Counted from the stretch's first letter, positions 27,917 to 37,031 are shown. The stretch is 64,000 nucleotides of DNA from Pelistega europaea (GCF_013133775.1 NZ_JABGBO010000010.1:37541-101540); one strand, 5' to 3'. Numbers and translations: made by a program. The notes: a model not told the origin generated them from the letters alone.

Positions 27917-29194
27917 GTGAAATTACCTTATGAGTTTTGGATAGGAGCCCGTTATGCGGGACTCACACGCTCCAAAGGGCGTGCAAAGAAGAAAGATAGA
28001 TTTGTCTCATTTGTGGCGGCTAGCTCCATGGCTGGGATTGCATTGGGGGTGGCAGCATTGATTGTGGTGCTATCTGTGATGACTGGGTTTCAGGTGCAAG
28101 TGCGTGATCGTATGTTGTCCGTTCTGCCTCATATTCAGGTCTACAATATGAATGAACCCGTGACTAGTATTGTGAATCAATGGCAAAAGCTCAAAGATGA
28201 TGTCGTTCGCAATCCAAATGTCGAGGGGGTTTCTGCTTTTGTGGCAGCAAGTGCTATGTTGGCACGCCAAGATGTACTCAGAGGGGCAGAGATTCGTGGC
28301 ATCTTGCCTGAGACGGAAGGGGCTGTCTCCGATTTACCCAAACAGATGATTCTTGGGGATTTATCTTCGCTAAAGCCAGGTAGCTTCAATATTGTCCTAG
28401 GTAATCGACTAGCTTCCATGCTAGGTGTGGGGGTTGGTGATACTGTGATTATTATGACACCACAGGGCTCATTGAATCCTTCAGGTTTTTCACCTCGCAT
28501 GCGTCAGTTCACAGTGACAGGGATTTTCTCTGCTGGGCATTCTGAATATGATTCAGGTTTTGCCTTTGTTTCTCTTAAAGATGCCGCTGTTTTATTTAGA
28601 GATTCAGGAGTTGCGGGAGTACGTCTTAAAATTAAAGATATGCTCAAAGCACCAGAAGTGGCACAAGAGTTGGTTAATAGCTTACCTCCAGGGTATATAG
28701 CACGTGACTGGACATTTGATAATCGCACCTGGTTTGCTGCAGTCAAGACAGAAAAACGCATGATGTTTATGATTTTGACTCTTATTGTAGCGGTAGCTGC
28801 CTTTAATTTGTTGTCATCTTTGGTGATGTCAGTCAAGGATAAGCAATCCGATATTGCTATTCTACGTACCTTAGGAGCAACACCACGGTCTATTGCTGGT
28901 ATTTTCTTGGTTCAAGGGGCATTGATAGGGGTGCTAGGTACGGTTCTTGGGGTTGGTCTAGGATGTTTGATTGCTTACAACATTGATGTCATTGTGCCCT
29001 TTATTGAAGGTATTTTTGGTGTGCATTTTATTGACCCTGGTGTATACATTATTAATCAATTACCTTCGCAAGTGGAATTAGACGAAGTGGCTACAATTGG
29101 AGTGACTTCATTAATTCTCTCCCTACTTGCGACACTTTATCCTAGCTGGCGTGCGTCACGTTTACAACCAGCGGAGGTGTTGCGTCATGATTAA
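27917..29194 (+). CDS. Lipoprotein-releasing ABC transporter permease
   Basis: The membrane subunit of the Lol system, which extracts outer-membrane lipoproteins from the inner membrane and hands them to LolA. The 425-aa protein has a helix at about residues 30-55, a large periplasmic domain, then three helices at the C-terminus, with the FtsX-type VKDKQSDIAILRTLGATPRS loop. It starts with GTG. Only one permease gene is present, as in species using a single LolC/E-type (LolF) protein as homodimer, so I leave the C/E choice open. Confidence 0.93.
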   Translation: MKLPYEFWIGARYAGLTRSKGRAKKKDRFVSFVAASSMAGIALGVAALIVVLSVMTGFQVQVRDRMLSVLPHIQVYNMNEPVTSIVNQWQKLKDDVVRNPNVEGVSAFVAASAMLARQDVLRGAEIRGILPETEGAVSDLPKQMILGDLSSLKPGSFNIVLGNRLASMLGVGVGDTVIIMTPQGSLNPSGFSPRMRQFTVTGIFSAGHSEYDSGFAFVSLKDAAVLFRDSGVAGVRLKIKDMLKAPEVAQELVNSLPPGYIARDWTFDNRTWFAAVKTEKRMMFMILTLIVAVAAFNLLSSLVMSVKDKQSDIAILRTLGATPRSIAGIFLVQGALIGVLGTVLGVGLGCLIAYNIDVIVPFIEGIFGVHFIDPGVYIINQLPSQVELDEVATIGVTSLILSLLATLYPSWRASRLQPAEVLRHD

Positions 29195-29247
29195 TACTTT
29201 GTTTATAACAATAGTAAATTTTGCTCAATTAGCAATGATGAACAATA

Positions 29248-29301
29248 CAAGATTAGGCAAAGGTCTTATGATAATTAACGCAAGATTAGGCAAAGGTCTT
29301 A
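29248..29301. repeat. 33-bp direct repeat, two copies, between lolC/E and lolD
   Basis: CAAGATTAGGCAAAGGTCTTA is at 29248-29268 and 29281-29301. The duplication widens the gap between two genes that normally nearly touch. Confidence 0.85.
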
Positions 29302-29329
29302 CGATAATGTTGTCAAAAGGGGAAATGGC

Positions 29330-30004
29330 ATGGTAAATCTCGCATTAGAAGTGCAGGGTGTGACAAAAACCTACTATGATGGTAATGAACCATTATCTAT
29401 TCTTCGAGGAGTTGATTTAGTCGTGCCAAAGGGGGAAATGCTTGCTGTCATTGGGGCATCAGGTTCAGGTAAAAGTACGTTATTGCATATCCTTGGCTTG
29501 TTGGATGAGCCGACCTCTGGAACTATTCGAGTTGATGGGATGAATACTGATGGCCTCAACGAACGCCAACGAAGTCAGTTGCGTAATGAGAAACTTGGGT
29601 TTGTTTATCAATTTCACCATTTGCTTCCTGAGTTTACTGCCTTAGATAATGTGGCCATGCCGTTGATTATGCGCCGAGTTTCGTATGAAGAAGCTCGTGC
29701 TAGGGCTGAAGTTGTCCTAGGGCAAGTGGGCTTGGCAGAGCGTATTTTTCACCGTCCTGGTGAATTATCAGGAGGGGAGCGTCAGCGTGTGGCACTAGCT
29801 CGTGCTTTGGTGGCTAATCCTGTGCTGGTATTGGCTGATGAGCCGACAGGAAACTTAGATAGTGAGACTGCAGAAAGTATGTTTGCTTTATTACGTGAAG
29901 TAAATCAGACTTTTCATACGGCTTTTGTGATTGTGACCCATGACCCGAAATTAGCAGCTATGGCTGATAGAAGGTTGGTGATGGAAAAGGGGATACTCAG
30001 GTAG
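29330..30004 (+). CDS. lolD: Lipoprotein-releasing ABC transporter ATPase
   Basis: A 224-aa ABC ATPase that powers LolC/E. Walker A is GASGSGKST (42-50), the Q-loop region is YQFHHLLPEFTALDNVAMP, the signature LSGGERQRVALARAL lies near 145, and Walker B is VLVLADEPTGNLD. The YQFHHLLPEFTA segment is typical of LolD. The gap of 135 bp to the permease gene is unusually large and holds a repeat. Confidence 0.95.
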   Translation: MVNLALEVQGVTKTYYDGNEPLSILRGVDLVVPKGEMLAVIGASGSGKSTLLHILGLLDEPTSGTIRVDGMNTDGLNERQRSQLRNEKLGFVYQFHHLLPEFTALDNVAMPLIMRRVSYEEARARAEVVLGQVGLAERIFHRPGELSGGERQRVALARALVANPVLVLADEPTGNLDSETAESMFALLREVNQTFHTAFVIVTHDPKLAAMADRRLVMEKGILR

Positions 30005-30016
30005 AGATATTTCCCC

Positions 30017-30148
30017 TTTCCTTACCAAACAATATTTAGTAAGGAGTAGAGTGAATTCTCTTTCCTTACTAAACAATAATTAATAAGGAGTGAAGCGGAT
30101 TCTCTTTCCTTACTAAACAATAATTAATAAGAGGTAGAGCGAATTCTC
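30017..30148. repeat. 44-bp tandem repeat after lolD, three copies
   Basis: Units start at 30017, 30061 and 30105. Each contains TTTCCTTACTAAACAAT-like sequence followed by TAATAAGGAG, so each can fold as a small hairpin (CCTTAC with GTAAGG in the first copy). They could be serial weak terminators between the convergent lolD and ubiM. Confidence 0.9.
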
Positions 30149-30149
30149 C

Positions 30150-31334
30150 CTATGATAACTTTGTCAGTTGACGGGTGATAAGATACTTAATAGGGGGGAA
30201 GTTATTACTAAATCGCATCACTACTGATCGCAACAACTTTGCTGGAGCATGTTCAGTTGTAAATAACGTGACCACAAAGTTGGTGCCATGGTAAATAGGA
30301 CGTGTATTGAGCATATGCTTGCGTTCATACTTGGACAACAAAGCTGGCGAAGCAATATCTTGACCCTGCGATGCTGCCTCAGCAATAAGCCCACCAAGAA
30401 TAACTGCACTTTGTAAACCTAAATTGTAGCCTTGGGCTGTCACAGGATGCATACCAACGGCAGCATCACCAATCACAGCACAAGATAAACCATAAAAACG
30501 TTTAGCATGAACCCCTACAAGAGGATAGCTCACTATCTTGCCGTCTAATTTCATGTCGCCCAAGCGATCTTCTAGCTGATTCATGATACTTTGTTCAAGC
30601 TGCTCAGGCGATAAGTCCGTAATCTCATGGGAACGGTGGGTATCAATGGTCACTACGCAGCTACTGAGATTTTCCTCAAGAGGAAGAATGGCAAGGGTGC
30701 GTCCATAGTGGAAACACTCCAGCGCTGTATGTTCATTAGATGTTGTGTGACGCATACGGAAAACATGTACCGTACGACCAAAGTCATTCATCTCGGCGCC
30801 GATACCCATCTGGCGGCGTGTATTAGAAAAACGACTATCAGCCGCAATAACCATACGAGCGGTGATTTTTTCACCATTATCCAGTATTACCGTAGCTCCT
30901 TGAGCGGTTACATTTACATCCTTAACTCCCACTCCATAGCGAATGCGGAGATTGGATTGGTCTTTTACAGCATTGTAAGAGGCTTGACGAATAAGATAAT
31001 TAGGAATCAAGAAACCTAAACCCTCACCAGGAATACGTGGATTTTTATCAAAAAAGTGAAGCGAGTAATCCGACTTGCCGTTGAGGACCTTGGCTTCTTT
31101 AAGTAGATAAATCTGATCTTCTGGGAGATGATTCCAAATGCCTAATTGCTGCATCGATTGGCGAGACGCATGTGTAATAGCAATCTCTCGCCCATCAAAA
31201 GCGGGGGTGGACACAAATTCTTCGGGTTGTTTTTCTAAGATGAGCACAGACACAGGGCTGTGCGCTAGCGTACGAGAGAAAGCTAAACCAGCAGGACCAG
31301 CACCGACCACAATAATATCTGCGTCAAAAGACAT
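30150..31334 (-). CDS. ubiM: FAD-dependent ubiquinone-pathway hydroxylase UbiM
   Basis: A 394-aa flavin monooxygenase of the UbiH/UbiF/UbiM family, adding hydroxyls to the ubiquinone ring. Visible are the FAD fingerprint GAGPAGLAFS (11-20), FDGREIAITH, the middle motif ADSRFSNTRRQMGI and the second FAD motif GDAAVGMHPVTAQGYNLGLQ near residue 285. The HPVTAxGxNLGL form and the DFGRTVHVFRMRH stretch point to UbiM rather than UbiH or UbiF. The exact ring position hydroxylated cannot be derived from sequence. Convergent with lolD. Confidence 0.85.
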   Translation of the reverse strand: MSFDADIIVVGAGPAGLAFSRTLAHSPVSVLILEKQPEEFVSTPAFDGREIAITHASRQSMQQLGIWNHLPEDQIYLLKEAKVLNGKSDYSLHFFDKNPRIPGEGLGFLIPNYLIRQASYNAVKDQSNLRIRYGVGVKDVNVTAQGATVILDNGEKITARMVIAADSRFSNTRRQMGIGAEMNDFGRTVHVFRMRHTTSNEHTALECFHYGRTLAILPLEENLSSCVVTIDTHRSHEITDLSPEQLEQSIMNQLEDRLGDMKLDGKIVSYPLVGVHAKRFYGLSCAVIGDAAVGMHPVTAQGYNLGLQSAVILGGLIAEAASQGQDIASPALLSKYERKHMLNTRPIYHGTNFVVTLFTTEHAPAKLLRSVVMRFSNNFPPIKYLITRQLTKLS

Positions 31335-31493
31335 AACAACTCCCTAACGATATACAATAAGAGAGTATTTTAGCAAAATATACTGCTGGGCTTCTTAACA
31401 AAAAGCAATATTGACACAATGATTTTGTGTTTTTCCTGCTCTTTTGTATAAGATTGGACGTGTGTCGATATTGACCAGGATAGATTCCGTATA

Positions 31494-31592
31494 TGATGTG
31501 GACACTTATCCCATGTGGGTGCCGAATCAATAGCGTAGTACTTGATTGGAAATGTAGCATGATGCGTGATGTGGACACTTATCCCATGTGGG
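31494..31592. repeat. 26-bp direct repeat, two copies
   Basis: A block beginning TGATGTGGACACTTATCC is at 31494-31519 and 31567-31592 (offset 73 bp). It lies in the 314-bp divergent region between ubiM and tatD. No gene is visible there. Confidence 0.88.
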
Positions 31593-31648
31593 GGCTTGGT
31601 GGCAGAGAGTTGAGAGCTAATGTTAACGTTAAAAGAGAGAAGTGAATA

Positions 31649-32479
31649 ATGAATTATCCCATAACTATGATTGATACCCACTGCCATCTCGATGCTCCAG
31701 AATTTAACCTCGACAGAGAGCAGGTGATTGCCAAGAGTGTAGAAACAGGAGTAAATGAGATTGTTATTCCAGCAGTAGCGAAGTTTAATTTTCAGACAGT
31801 ACAGCGACTTGCATGGCAGTTTGATGGAGGGTATTACGCCTTGGGTATTCATCCTATGTATGTGCATCAGTCGCAAGAAGAAGATTTGTCGCTATTGGAA
31901 GCCATGATAAAACAAGCATTAGCTTCAGAGGATCCTCGCCTAGTGGCGATAGGGGAGATAGGACTGGATTTCTTTGTGCCTGAGATAAAAGAAGGGGTGC
32001 CACGTCAGCGGCAGGAGTTTTTTTACCGAGAACAGCTTAAGTTGGCACAACGTTATGATTTACCCGTGTTGTTACATGTGCGACGTTCACAAGATATGGT
32101 GCTGAAATATTTACGCCAAGTGAATGTAGTGGGAGGGATTGCTCATGCATTTAATGGAAGTGAACAACAGGCTCAATATTTCATGGATTTGGGTTTCTGT
32201 CTTGGTTTTGGTGGGGCAATGACATTTAGCCGAGCTTTACAGATTAGGCGTTTGGCGGCACAGGTGCCTTTGCAGTATATCGTGCTGGAGACTGATGCAC
32301 CCGATATTCCCCCAGCATGGCTGACAGGAAATGATAAGCGTAATAGCCCCTCTTATCTACCACGTATTGCTGAGGAGTTGGCAAAGATTCGAGGGGTATC
32401 ACTAGAGGAAGTTGCACAAGTGACTAACCAAAATGCTCGACGGGTGATGCCTCGGTTGTTAACTTCCTCCTCTTGCTAA
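31649..32479 (+). CDS. TatD-family metal-dependent hydrolase
   Basis: A 276-aa TIM-barrel hydrolase. Metal ligands are seen in MIDTHCHLDAPEF near the start, AIGEIGLDFF, LPVLLHVRRSQD, GIAHAFNGS and ETDAPDIPP. TatD-type enzymes are DNases or deacylases; the physiological substrate varies. An in-frame ATG at 31667 (MIDTH) is a possible alternative start. Confidence 0.92.
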   Translation: MNYPITMIDTHCHLDAPEFNLDREQVIAKSVETGVNEIVIPAVAKFNFQTVQRLAWQFDGGYYALGIHPMYVHQSQEEDLSLLEAMIKQALASEDPRLVAIGEIGLDFFVPEIKEGVPRQRQEFFYREQLKLAQRYDLPVLLHVRRSQDMVLKYLRQVNVVGGIAHAFNGSEQQAQYFMDLGFCLGFGGAMTFSRALQIRRLAAQVPLQYIVLETDAPDIPPAWLTGNDKRNSPSYLPRIAEELAKIRGVSLEEVAQVTNQNARRVMPRLLTSSSC

Positions 32480-32632
32480 GGCAAAAGAGGATGCCTGCTG
32501 CGTCTGACGATACTACCTGTTAGCTCACTTTGGAGGGGGCATGCTGCTGACTTTAGGCAAATAGATGCAGTGGCTTTGCTGTTCGTGCCTTATGTTCTTG
32601 TCTTATGTTCTTGCCGTAAACGACGAGGTTTT

Positions 32633-32686
32633 ACTGCACAATTTGATAAAGTCTTGGTCAAAAACAATTTACTATTATTGTGCAGT
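32633..32686. repeat. Inverted repeat with 10-bp arms
   Basis: ACTGCACAAT (32633-32642) and ATTGTGCAGT (32677-32686) are exact complements separated by 34 bp, between tatD and the lipid-transport operon. This could be an mRNA structure or a paired protein site. Nothing else is evident in 32480-32761. Confidence 0.5.
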
Positions 32687-32761
32687 GACAGATGAAAATT
32701 TTCTTAATATCCAGAAATTTAGTAAAATTAACAACTATCGTTATCATTAGTAAAAACCAAG

Positions 32762-33874
32762 GTGTTATTTTTAGAAGAGAAGAATCAATCAAACTCAGTG
32801 CCCTTACTTATTCTCAGGGGGGAGTGGACGGTTCAGCATTTTACATCCATTAAAAAAGCATTGTGCTCTTACCGAGGTCGTGATGTGCAGTTGTCTTTAC
32901 ATGCTATTCAGGCACTTGATACTGTAGGGACACAGCTATTGCTAGATAACTTTGGCCAAGAAAAATTGCAACAGGCATTGCACGAGTTGTCTAGTGAGCG
33001 TGTAGCGATGGTGGATGCAGTGATTCAAGCCTTATCTCGTCAGGAAAAGACTACAGAAGTATCCCGCGGTTCAGCTATTCTTCATTTTCTGGAAAAAACA
33101 GGTGCCAATGTTGTTGCTGCTTGGCGAGATTTCCTGTGCTGGAATGGTTTTTTGGGAATGGTTATATTGGCTCTGATAAGGAGCGTGCCGCACTACCGTA
33201 AATGGCGAGTGACTTCTTTGGTGGCAAATTTGGACAATAGTGGTTTTCAAGCAGTACCTATTGTGATGTTGCTGTGCTTTATGGTGGGGGCAGTAGTTGC
33301 CTTTTTAGGGGCTACAGTACTAGAGAATTTCGGTGCTCAGGTATTTACCGTGCATTTAGTAACCTATTCTTTTTTACGTGAGTTTGCGACCTTATTAACA
33401 GCGATTCTGATTGCTGGGCGTACAGCCAGTGCCTACACGGCACAATTAGGCTCTATGAAAGTCAATGAAGAAATTGACGCGCTCAAGGCTTCTGGCGTTG
33501 ATCCTTTATCAGTTTTGGTACTCCCTAGAGTGTTGGCTTTAGTTATTGCAATGCCCTTATTAACCTTTTTGGGGATGCTTGCTGGAATTATAGGCGGAAT
33601 GCTGGTTGCCTCAATAGCTATGGATATTTCGATTCGATTATTTTTTGATATTATTAATAGCTCTGTAGGTGTCAAACATTTTTTAATTGGTATTGGCAAA
33701 GCTCCTTTTCTTGCTATCGTGATTGCAATTACTGGATGCATGGAAGGATTCAAGGTCTCAGGGAGCGCAGAATCAGTAGGTCAACACACCACCACTAGTG
33801 TGGTGAAGTGTATTTTCTTGGTAATTTTGCTTGATGCATTATTTGCTTTATTCTTTATGCAGATGGGTTGGTAA
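32762..33874 (+). CDS. Mla-type lipid ABC transporter permease with N-terminal STAS-like domain
   Basis: A 370-aa fusion. Residues 1 to about 100 resemble a STAS/MlaB-like domain (LQALDTVGTQLLLDNF context), and the rest is a MlaE-family permease with AFLGATVLENFGAQVF, LREFATLLTAILIAGRTASAYTA and EIDALKASGVDPLSVLVLPR. The fused form replaces separate MlaB and MlaE. It opens a four-gene operon (permease, ATPase, MCE protein, lipoprotein) for phospholipid transport between the membranes. Starts with GTG at 32762. Confidence 0.9.
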   Translation: MLFLEEKNQSNSVPLLILRGEWTVQHFTSIKKALCSYRGRDVQLSLHAIQALDTVGTQLLLDNFGQEKLQQALHELSSERVAMVDAVIQALSRQEKTTEVSRGSAILHFLEKTGANVVAAWRDFLCWNGFLGMVILALIRSVPHYRKWRVTSLVANLDNSGFQAVPIVMLLCFMVGAVVAFLGATVLENFGAQVFTVHLVTYSFLREFATLLTAILIAGRTASAYTAQLGSMKVNEEIDALKASGVDPLSVLVLPRVLALVIAMPLLTFLGMLAGIIGGMLVASIAMDISIRLFFDIINSSVGVKHFLIGIGKAPFLAIVIAITGCMEGFKVSGSAESVGQHTTTSVVKCIFLVILLDALFALFFMQMGW

Positions 33875-34905
33875 TGGATAATACAGCAAAGAAAACCCAC
33901 TCTCCTATAACCTCACAGCAATTTAGTGAGCAATTTCAAGGCACTGCAAAGCAGGGGAATCATGCCTCGCATACATCTGTTGATACAAAAGAGGGGGATT
34001 ATCAGACTCCTCCTGCCGCCACTCGCAAATCAGAGGTGACTCAAGCAATAGCAGAGCCTGTCATTAAAGTCCGTGGTTTGGACAATGCTTTTAATGGTTT
34101 TTATGTACATAAAAATCTCAATTTGGATGTTTATGCTGGTGATATTCTTGGTGTAGTGGGGGGGTCAGGCACAGGGAAATCGGTATTGTTACGCAGTATT
34201 GTTGGGTTGCGTCGTCCTACAGCGGGTAGCGTACAAGTCCTAGGTAAATCTATGCTGGATTTAAGCAGTCGCGAAAGAGAAGTATTAGGACGCAATCTGG
34301 GGGTGCTATTTCAGGGCGGTGCATTATATTCTTCACTGACAGTACTAGAAAATGTGGCTTTCCCATTGATTGAGCAGTTGCATCTTTCTCGCAAAGACGC
34401 TGAACATATTGCCATGCTTAAAGTATTATTGGTGGGCTTACCTGAAAATGCTGCTTTCAAGTATCCAGCCGAGTTATCTGGCGGTATGATTAAACGTGCT
34501 GCATTGGCTCGTGCATTGGCACTAGATCCTAAAATTTTATTTTTGGATGAGCCTACTGCAGGTCTAGATCCTATTAGTGCAGCAGCTTTTGACCAACTCA
34601 TGTTGACCCTACGTGATGCATTGGGGCTGACGATGTTCTTGGTGACACATGATTTGGACACTTTATATACCGCATGTAGTCGGGTTGCTGTGTTGTCTGA
34701 TAAGCAGGTGTTGATTAATGATACGATTGATAAGGTAGAACAATTTAATCACCCGTGGATTCAGCAGTACTTTAATGGCCCCAGAGGGCGTGCTGCTTAT
34801 CAGGCTCATGAGGCACAACAGGTTTTAGCACCACAGTTCGGAGAGGATGCAGCACATCATGCTAATGAGGCACAACAAGTGCCCCCTCATCAGGCACAGT
34901 CATAA
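33874..34905 (+). CDS. Mla-type lipid ABC transporter ATPase
   Basis: An ABC ATPase of the MlaF type. Its ATG at 33874 shares the A of the permease stop codon (TAATG), which fixes the start and gives 343 aa. Walker A is GGSGTGKSVLLRS, the signature LSGGMIKRAALARALAL, Walker B ILFLDEPTAGLDP. A low-complexity extension of about 65 residues precedes the ABC domain, and the tail carries a duplicated HEAQQV/NEAQQV segment (DNA copies at 34804 and 34861). Both are additions to the usual 270-aa family length. Confidence 0.92.
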   Translation: MDNTAKKTHSPITSQQFSEQFQGTAKQGNHASHTSVDTKEGDYQTPPAATRKSEVTQAIAEPVIKVRGLDNAFNGFYVHKNLNLDVYAGDILGVVGGSGTGKSVLLRSIVGLRRPTAGSVQVLGKSMLDLSSREREVLGRNLGVLFQGGALYSSLTVLENVAFPLIEQLHLSRKDAEHIAMLKVLLVGLPENAAFKYPAELSGGMIKRAALARALALDPKILFLDEPTAGLDPISAAAFDQLMLTLRDALGLTMFLVTHDLDTLYTACSRVAVLSDKQVLINDTIDKVEQFNHPWIQQYFNGPRGRAAYQAHEAQQVLAPQFGEDAAHHANEAQQVPPHQAQS

Positions 34906-34931
34906 GACGTACAGTTTAGGAGAACAAATAG

Positions 34932-35894
34932 ATGGAACCTAAAGCTAGGCATATTTTAATTGGTTTGTTTACGGTGAGTGTGGTCGTTGGTGCCATGCTA
35001 TTTGGCTTATGGTTGACGCATCTTAGTGTCTTCCAAGATAGCTACCGCTATAAAGTACATTTTAGAGAAAGTGTTAGTGGTTTGTCGCGTGGTAGTGCGG
35101 TCTTGTTTAATGGGATGAACGTAGGAGAAGTAGTTGATTTATGGCTTGATAAGCAAGATCCGCGTTATGTATTTGCAGAAATTGCTGTACAAAAAAAGGT
35201 CGCATTAAGAGAGGGGGTTGTTGCTAAACTACAATTGATGGGGATTACTGGACAGTCTGTTGTATCACTTAATGGTGGTAATCCCAATAAGCCTAAGCTA
35301 GTTCCCGAGGATACGATTTTTCAGAACATGGATGAAGAGGCTTTGCCGACGATTGAGGCAACGCCATCACCGCTAAGTGCCTTATTAGAAGATGGTCAAA
35401 ACGTTATTTCTAATTTGACAGAAATCAGTGTTGGTATGAAAAATTTATTTTCGGATAAAAATATCCAGCGATTAGGAGATATTCTAGAACATATCAATGA
35501 TGTTACGGCCTCTGTTGCCAATGAGAAGATGACAATTCAGTCTATCATTACACAGACTGATACCACTTTAAAAGAGACTCAACAAACATTAACTAGCTTT
35601 AGGAAACTAGCACAAGACACAAATTATCTACTCACTGCAGAGGGTAAACAAGCATTAAGTAGTTTGATAGATGCTACAAATAGTATGAAAGCCTCTAGTC
35701 AAAAGATTCAACAGTTACTTGCGAATAACGAGGGTAATATTAGCCAGGGTTTGCAAGGGTTTAAGGAGTTAACTCCTGCGATTATTGAATTTAAACGTGC
35801 TTTTAGTACATTACAGCATATCTTGCAGAATTTGGAAGATAAGCCTGCCGCTTATTTGCTAGATGGCAATGCCTTAAAGGATTTTAAACCATGA
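34932..35894 (+). CDS. MCE-domain lipid transport protein (MlaD-like)
   Basis: A 320-aa membrane-anchored periplasmic protein with one N-terminal helix (residues 8-30) and a single MCE domain at about 38-120 (VSGLSRGSAVLFNGMNVGEV and LMGITGQSVVSLNGGN). A long, probably helical C-terminal region rich in Q, T and S follows, longer than in E. coli MlaD (183 aa). The MCE ring forms the lipid channel on the permease. Its stop codon overlaps the next start (ATGA). Confidence 0.9.
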   Translation: MEPKARHILIGLFTVSVVVGAMLFGLWLTHLSVFQDSYRYKVHFRESVSGLSRGSAVLFNGMNVGEVVDLWLDKQDPRYVFAEIAVQKKVALREGVVAKLQLMGITGQSVVSLNGGNPNKPKLVPEDTIFQNMDEEALPTIEATPSPLSALLEDGQNVISNLTEISVGMKNLFSDKNIQRLGDILEHINDVTASVANEKMTIQSIITQTDTTLKETQQTLTSFRKLAQDTNYLLTAEGKQALSSLIDATNSMKASSQKIQQLLANNEGNISQGLQGFKELTPAIIEFKRAFSTLQHILQNLEDKPAAYLLDGNALKDFKP

Positions 35895-36490
35895 GAAAAG
35901 TGAATCAATTATTAGCGAGTGTAGTGTTAGGAACAGCATTGACTGCTTGTAGTGTATTGCCAAGTAATCCCCCAGTGAATACTTATCGTTTGGCACCTAG
36001 TACAGTAGATGTAGTATTACAGCCACTTAAGCTAAGTTTAGTAGTACCTGTACCTGAGGCTAATCGTACTGTGGCTCATCAACGAATCACAGTGGTGACC
36101 GCTGATAACGAGGTTCGTGCTTATCAGGGAGCACGTTGGGAGGACACAGCTCCTGTGGTATTTAGAAATCGTTTGGTGGAAGATTTACAGCGTGCCCATG
36201 CCTATAATACAGTGGTTAGTAATGATGAAAATGTTAATGTTGATAGATCATTACATCTGGACTTGCAATCGTACCAGCTACAGTATAAAGACACACAACC
36301 AGAGGTGGTAATATCAGTAAATGCAGCATTGGTCAATAGACGTACTAGTGAAATTATGGCATCACGACGATTTACTGTTGAGCAGGCGGTAGCTTCTGCA
36401 CAGTTGAACGATATATTGCCAGTATTTGCACAACTGAATGACAAAATAAATGAAGAAGTCATTATTTGGTTAAGACAGCAGGAACATTAA
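35891..36490 (+). CDS. ABC-type transport auxiliary lipoprotein (PqiC-like)
   Basis: A 199-aa lipoprotein with lipobox LTAC (Cys20), followed by the PNPPVNTYRLAP-type start of the PqiC/YmbA family and the conserved VVFRNRLVEDLQRAHAYNTVV segment. It is the outer-membrane partner that meets the MCE protein. ATGA overlap with the MCE gene shows translational coupling. Its presence makes the operon a hybrid of Mla-type permease and ATPase with a PqiC-type lipoprotein. Confidence 0.9.
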   Translation: MRKVNQLLASVVLGTALTACSVLPSNPPVNTYRLAPSTVDVVLQPLKLSLVVPVPEANRTVAHQRITVVTADNEVRAYQGARWEDTAPVVFRNRLVEDLQRAHAYNTVVSNDENVNVDRSLHLDLQSYQLQYKDTQPEVVISVNAALVNRRTSEIMASRRFTVEQAVASAQLNDILPVFAQLNDKINEEVIIWLRQQEH

Positions 36491-36588
36491 TGAAAGTAGT
36501 TATTTAAAAAGTTTCTTCGGTGCTATTTGTCCATACTGCTAAACAAGCAAGGGATTGTTAATGAAAGTAGTTATTCAAAAAGTTTCTC
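36487..36588. repeat. 71-bp-offset duplication of the dtd start
   Basis: The segment TTAATGAAAGTAGTTATT with its AAAAAGTTTCT continuation is at 36487-36517 and 36558-36588. The first copy starts at an ATG overlapping the lipoprotein stop codon, but a C-to-T change makes its sixth codon TAA. The second copy is the working dtd start. Confidence 0.93.
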
Positions 36589-37013
36589 AGGCTTCAGTGA
36601 CTGTTAATCGCGAAGTGGTCGGTGCCATTGGCGAAGGTTTGCTATTGTTGGTGGGTGTGGGGCCAGAAGATGGAAGTGAAGATATTGATTACCTTGTGCG
36701 AAAAATTAGTCAAATGCGTATTTTTGAAGATGACGCAGGAGTAATGAATTTATCGGTCTTGGATAAACAGGCTGAGGTATTATGTGTGAGTCAGTTTACC
36801 TTGTTGGCCTCGACCAAGAAAGGAAACCGCCCATCTTATAGTCAAGCCGCACGTCCAGAGGTGGCATTGCCATTATTTAATCAATTCGTTGCCCGTATGA
36901 GTGAGATAATTGCCAAACCTGTACCTACAGGAGTATTTGGCGCCCATATGGAAGTCGCGTTAATCAATGATGGTCCTGTGACAATTTTATTAGATAGCAA
37001 ATTACCAACGTAA
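36561..37013 (+). CDS. dtd: D-aminoacyl-tRNA deacylase
   Basis: Hydrolyses D-amino acids from tRNA. The 150-aa protein starts [15 protein letters not shown] and has the active-site motifs [18 protein letters not shown] and [12 protein letters not shown] take the ATG at 36561; a TTG at 36555 in frame is not needed. A dead duplicate of its first codons lies 71 bp upstream. The downstream gap holds a 38-bp repeat series. Confidence 0.95.
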   Translation: MKVVIQKVSQASVTVNREVVGAIGEGLLLLVGVGPEDGSEDIDYLVRKISQMRIFEDDAGVMNLSVLDKQAEVLCVSQFTLLASTKKGNRPSYSQAARPEVALPLFNQFVARMSEIIAKPVPTGVFGAHMEVALINDGPVTILLDSKLPT

Positions 37014-37031
37014 ATACGATACGAACAGTGT

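Noticed and set aside
32565..32750. 61-aa open frame before the lipid-transport operon
   Set aside because: No family match or ribosome site; the region contains the inverted repeat at 32633 and seems to be leader DNA.
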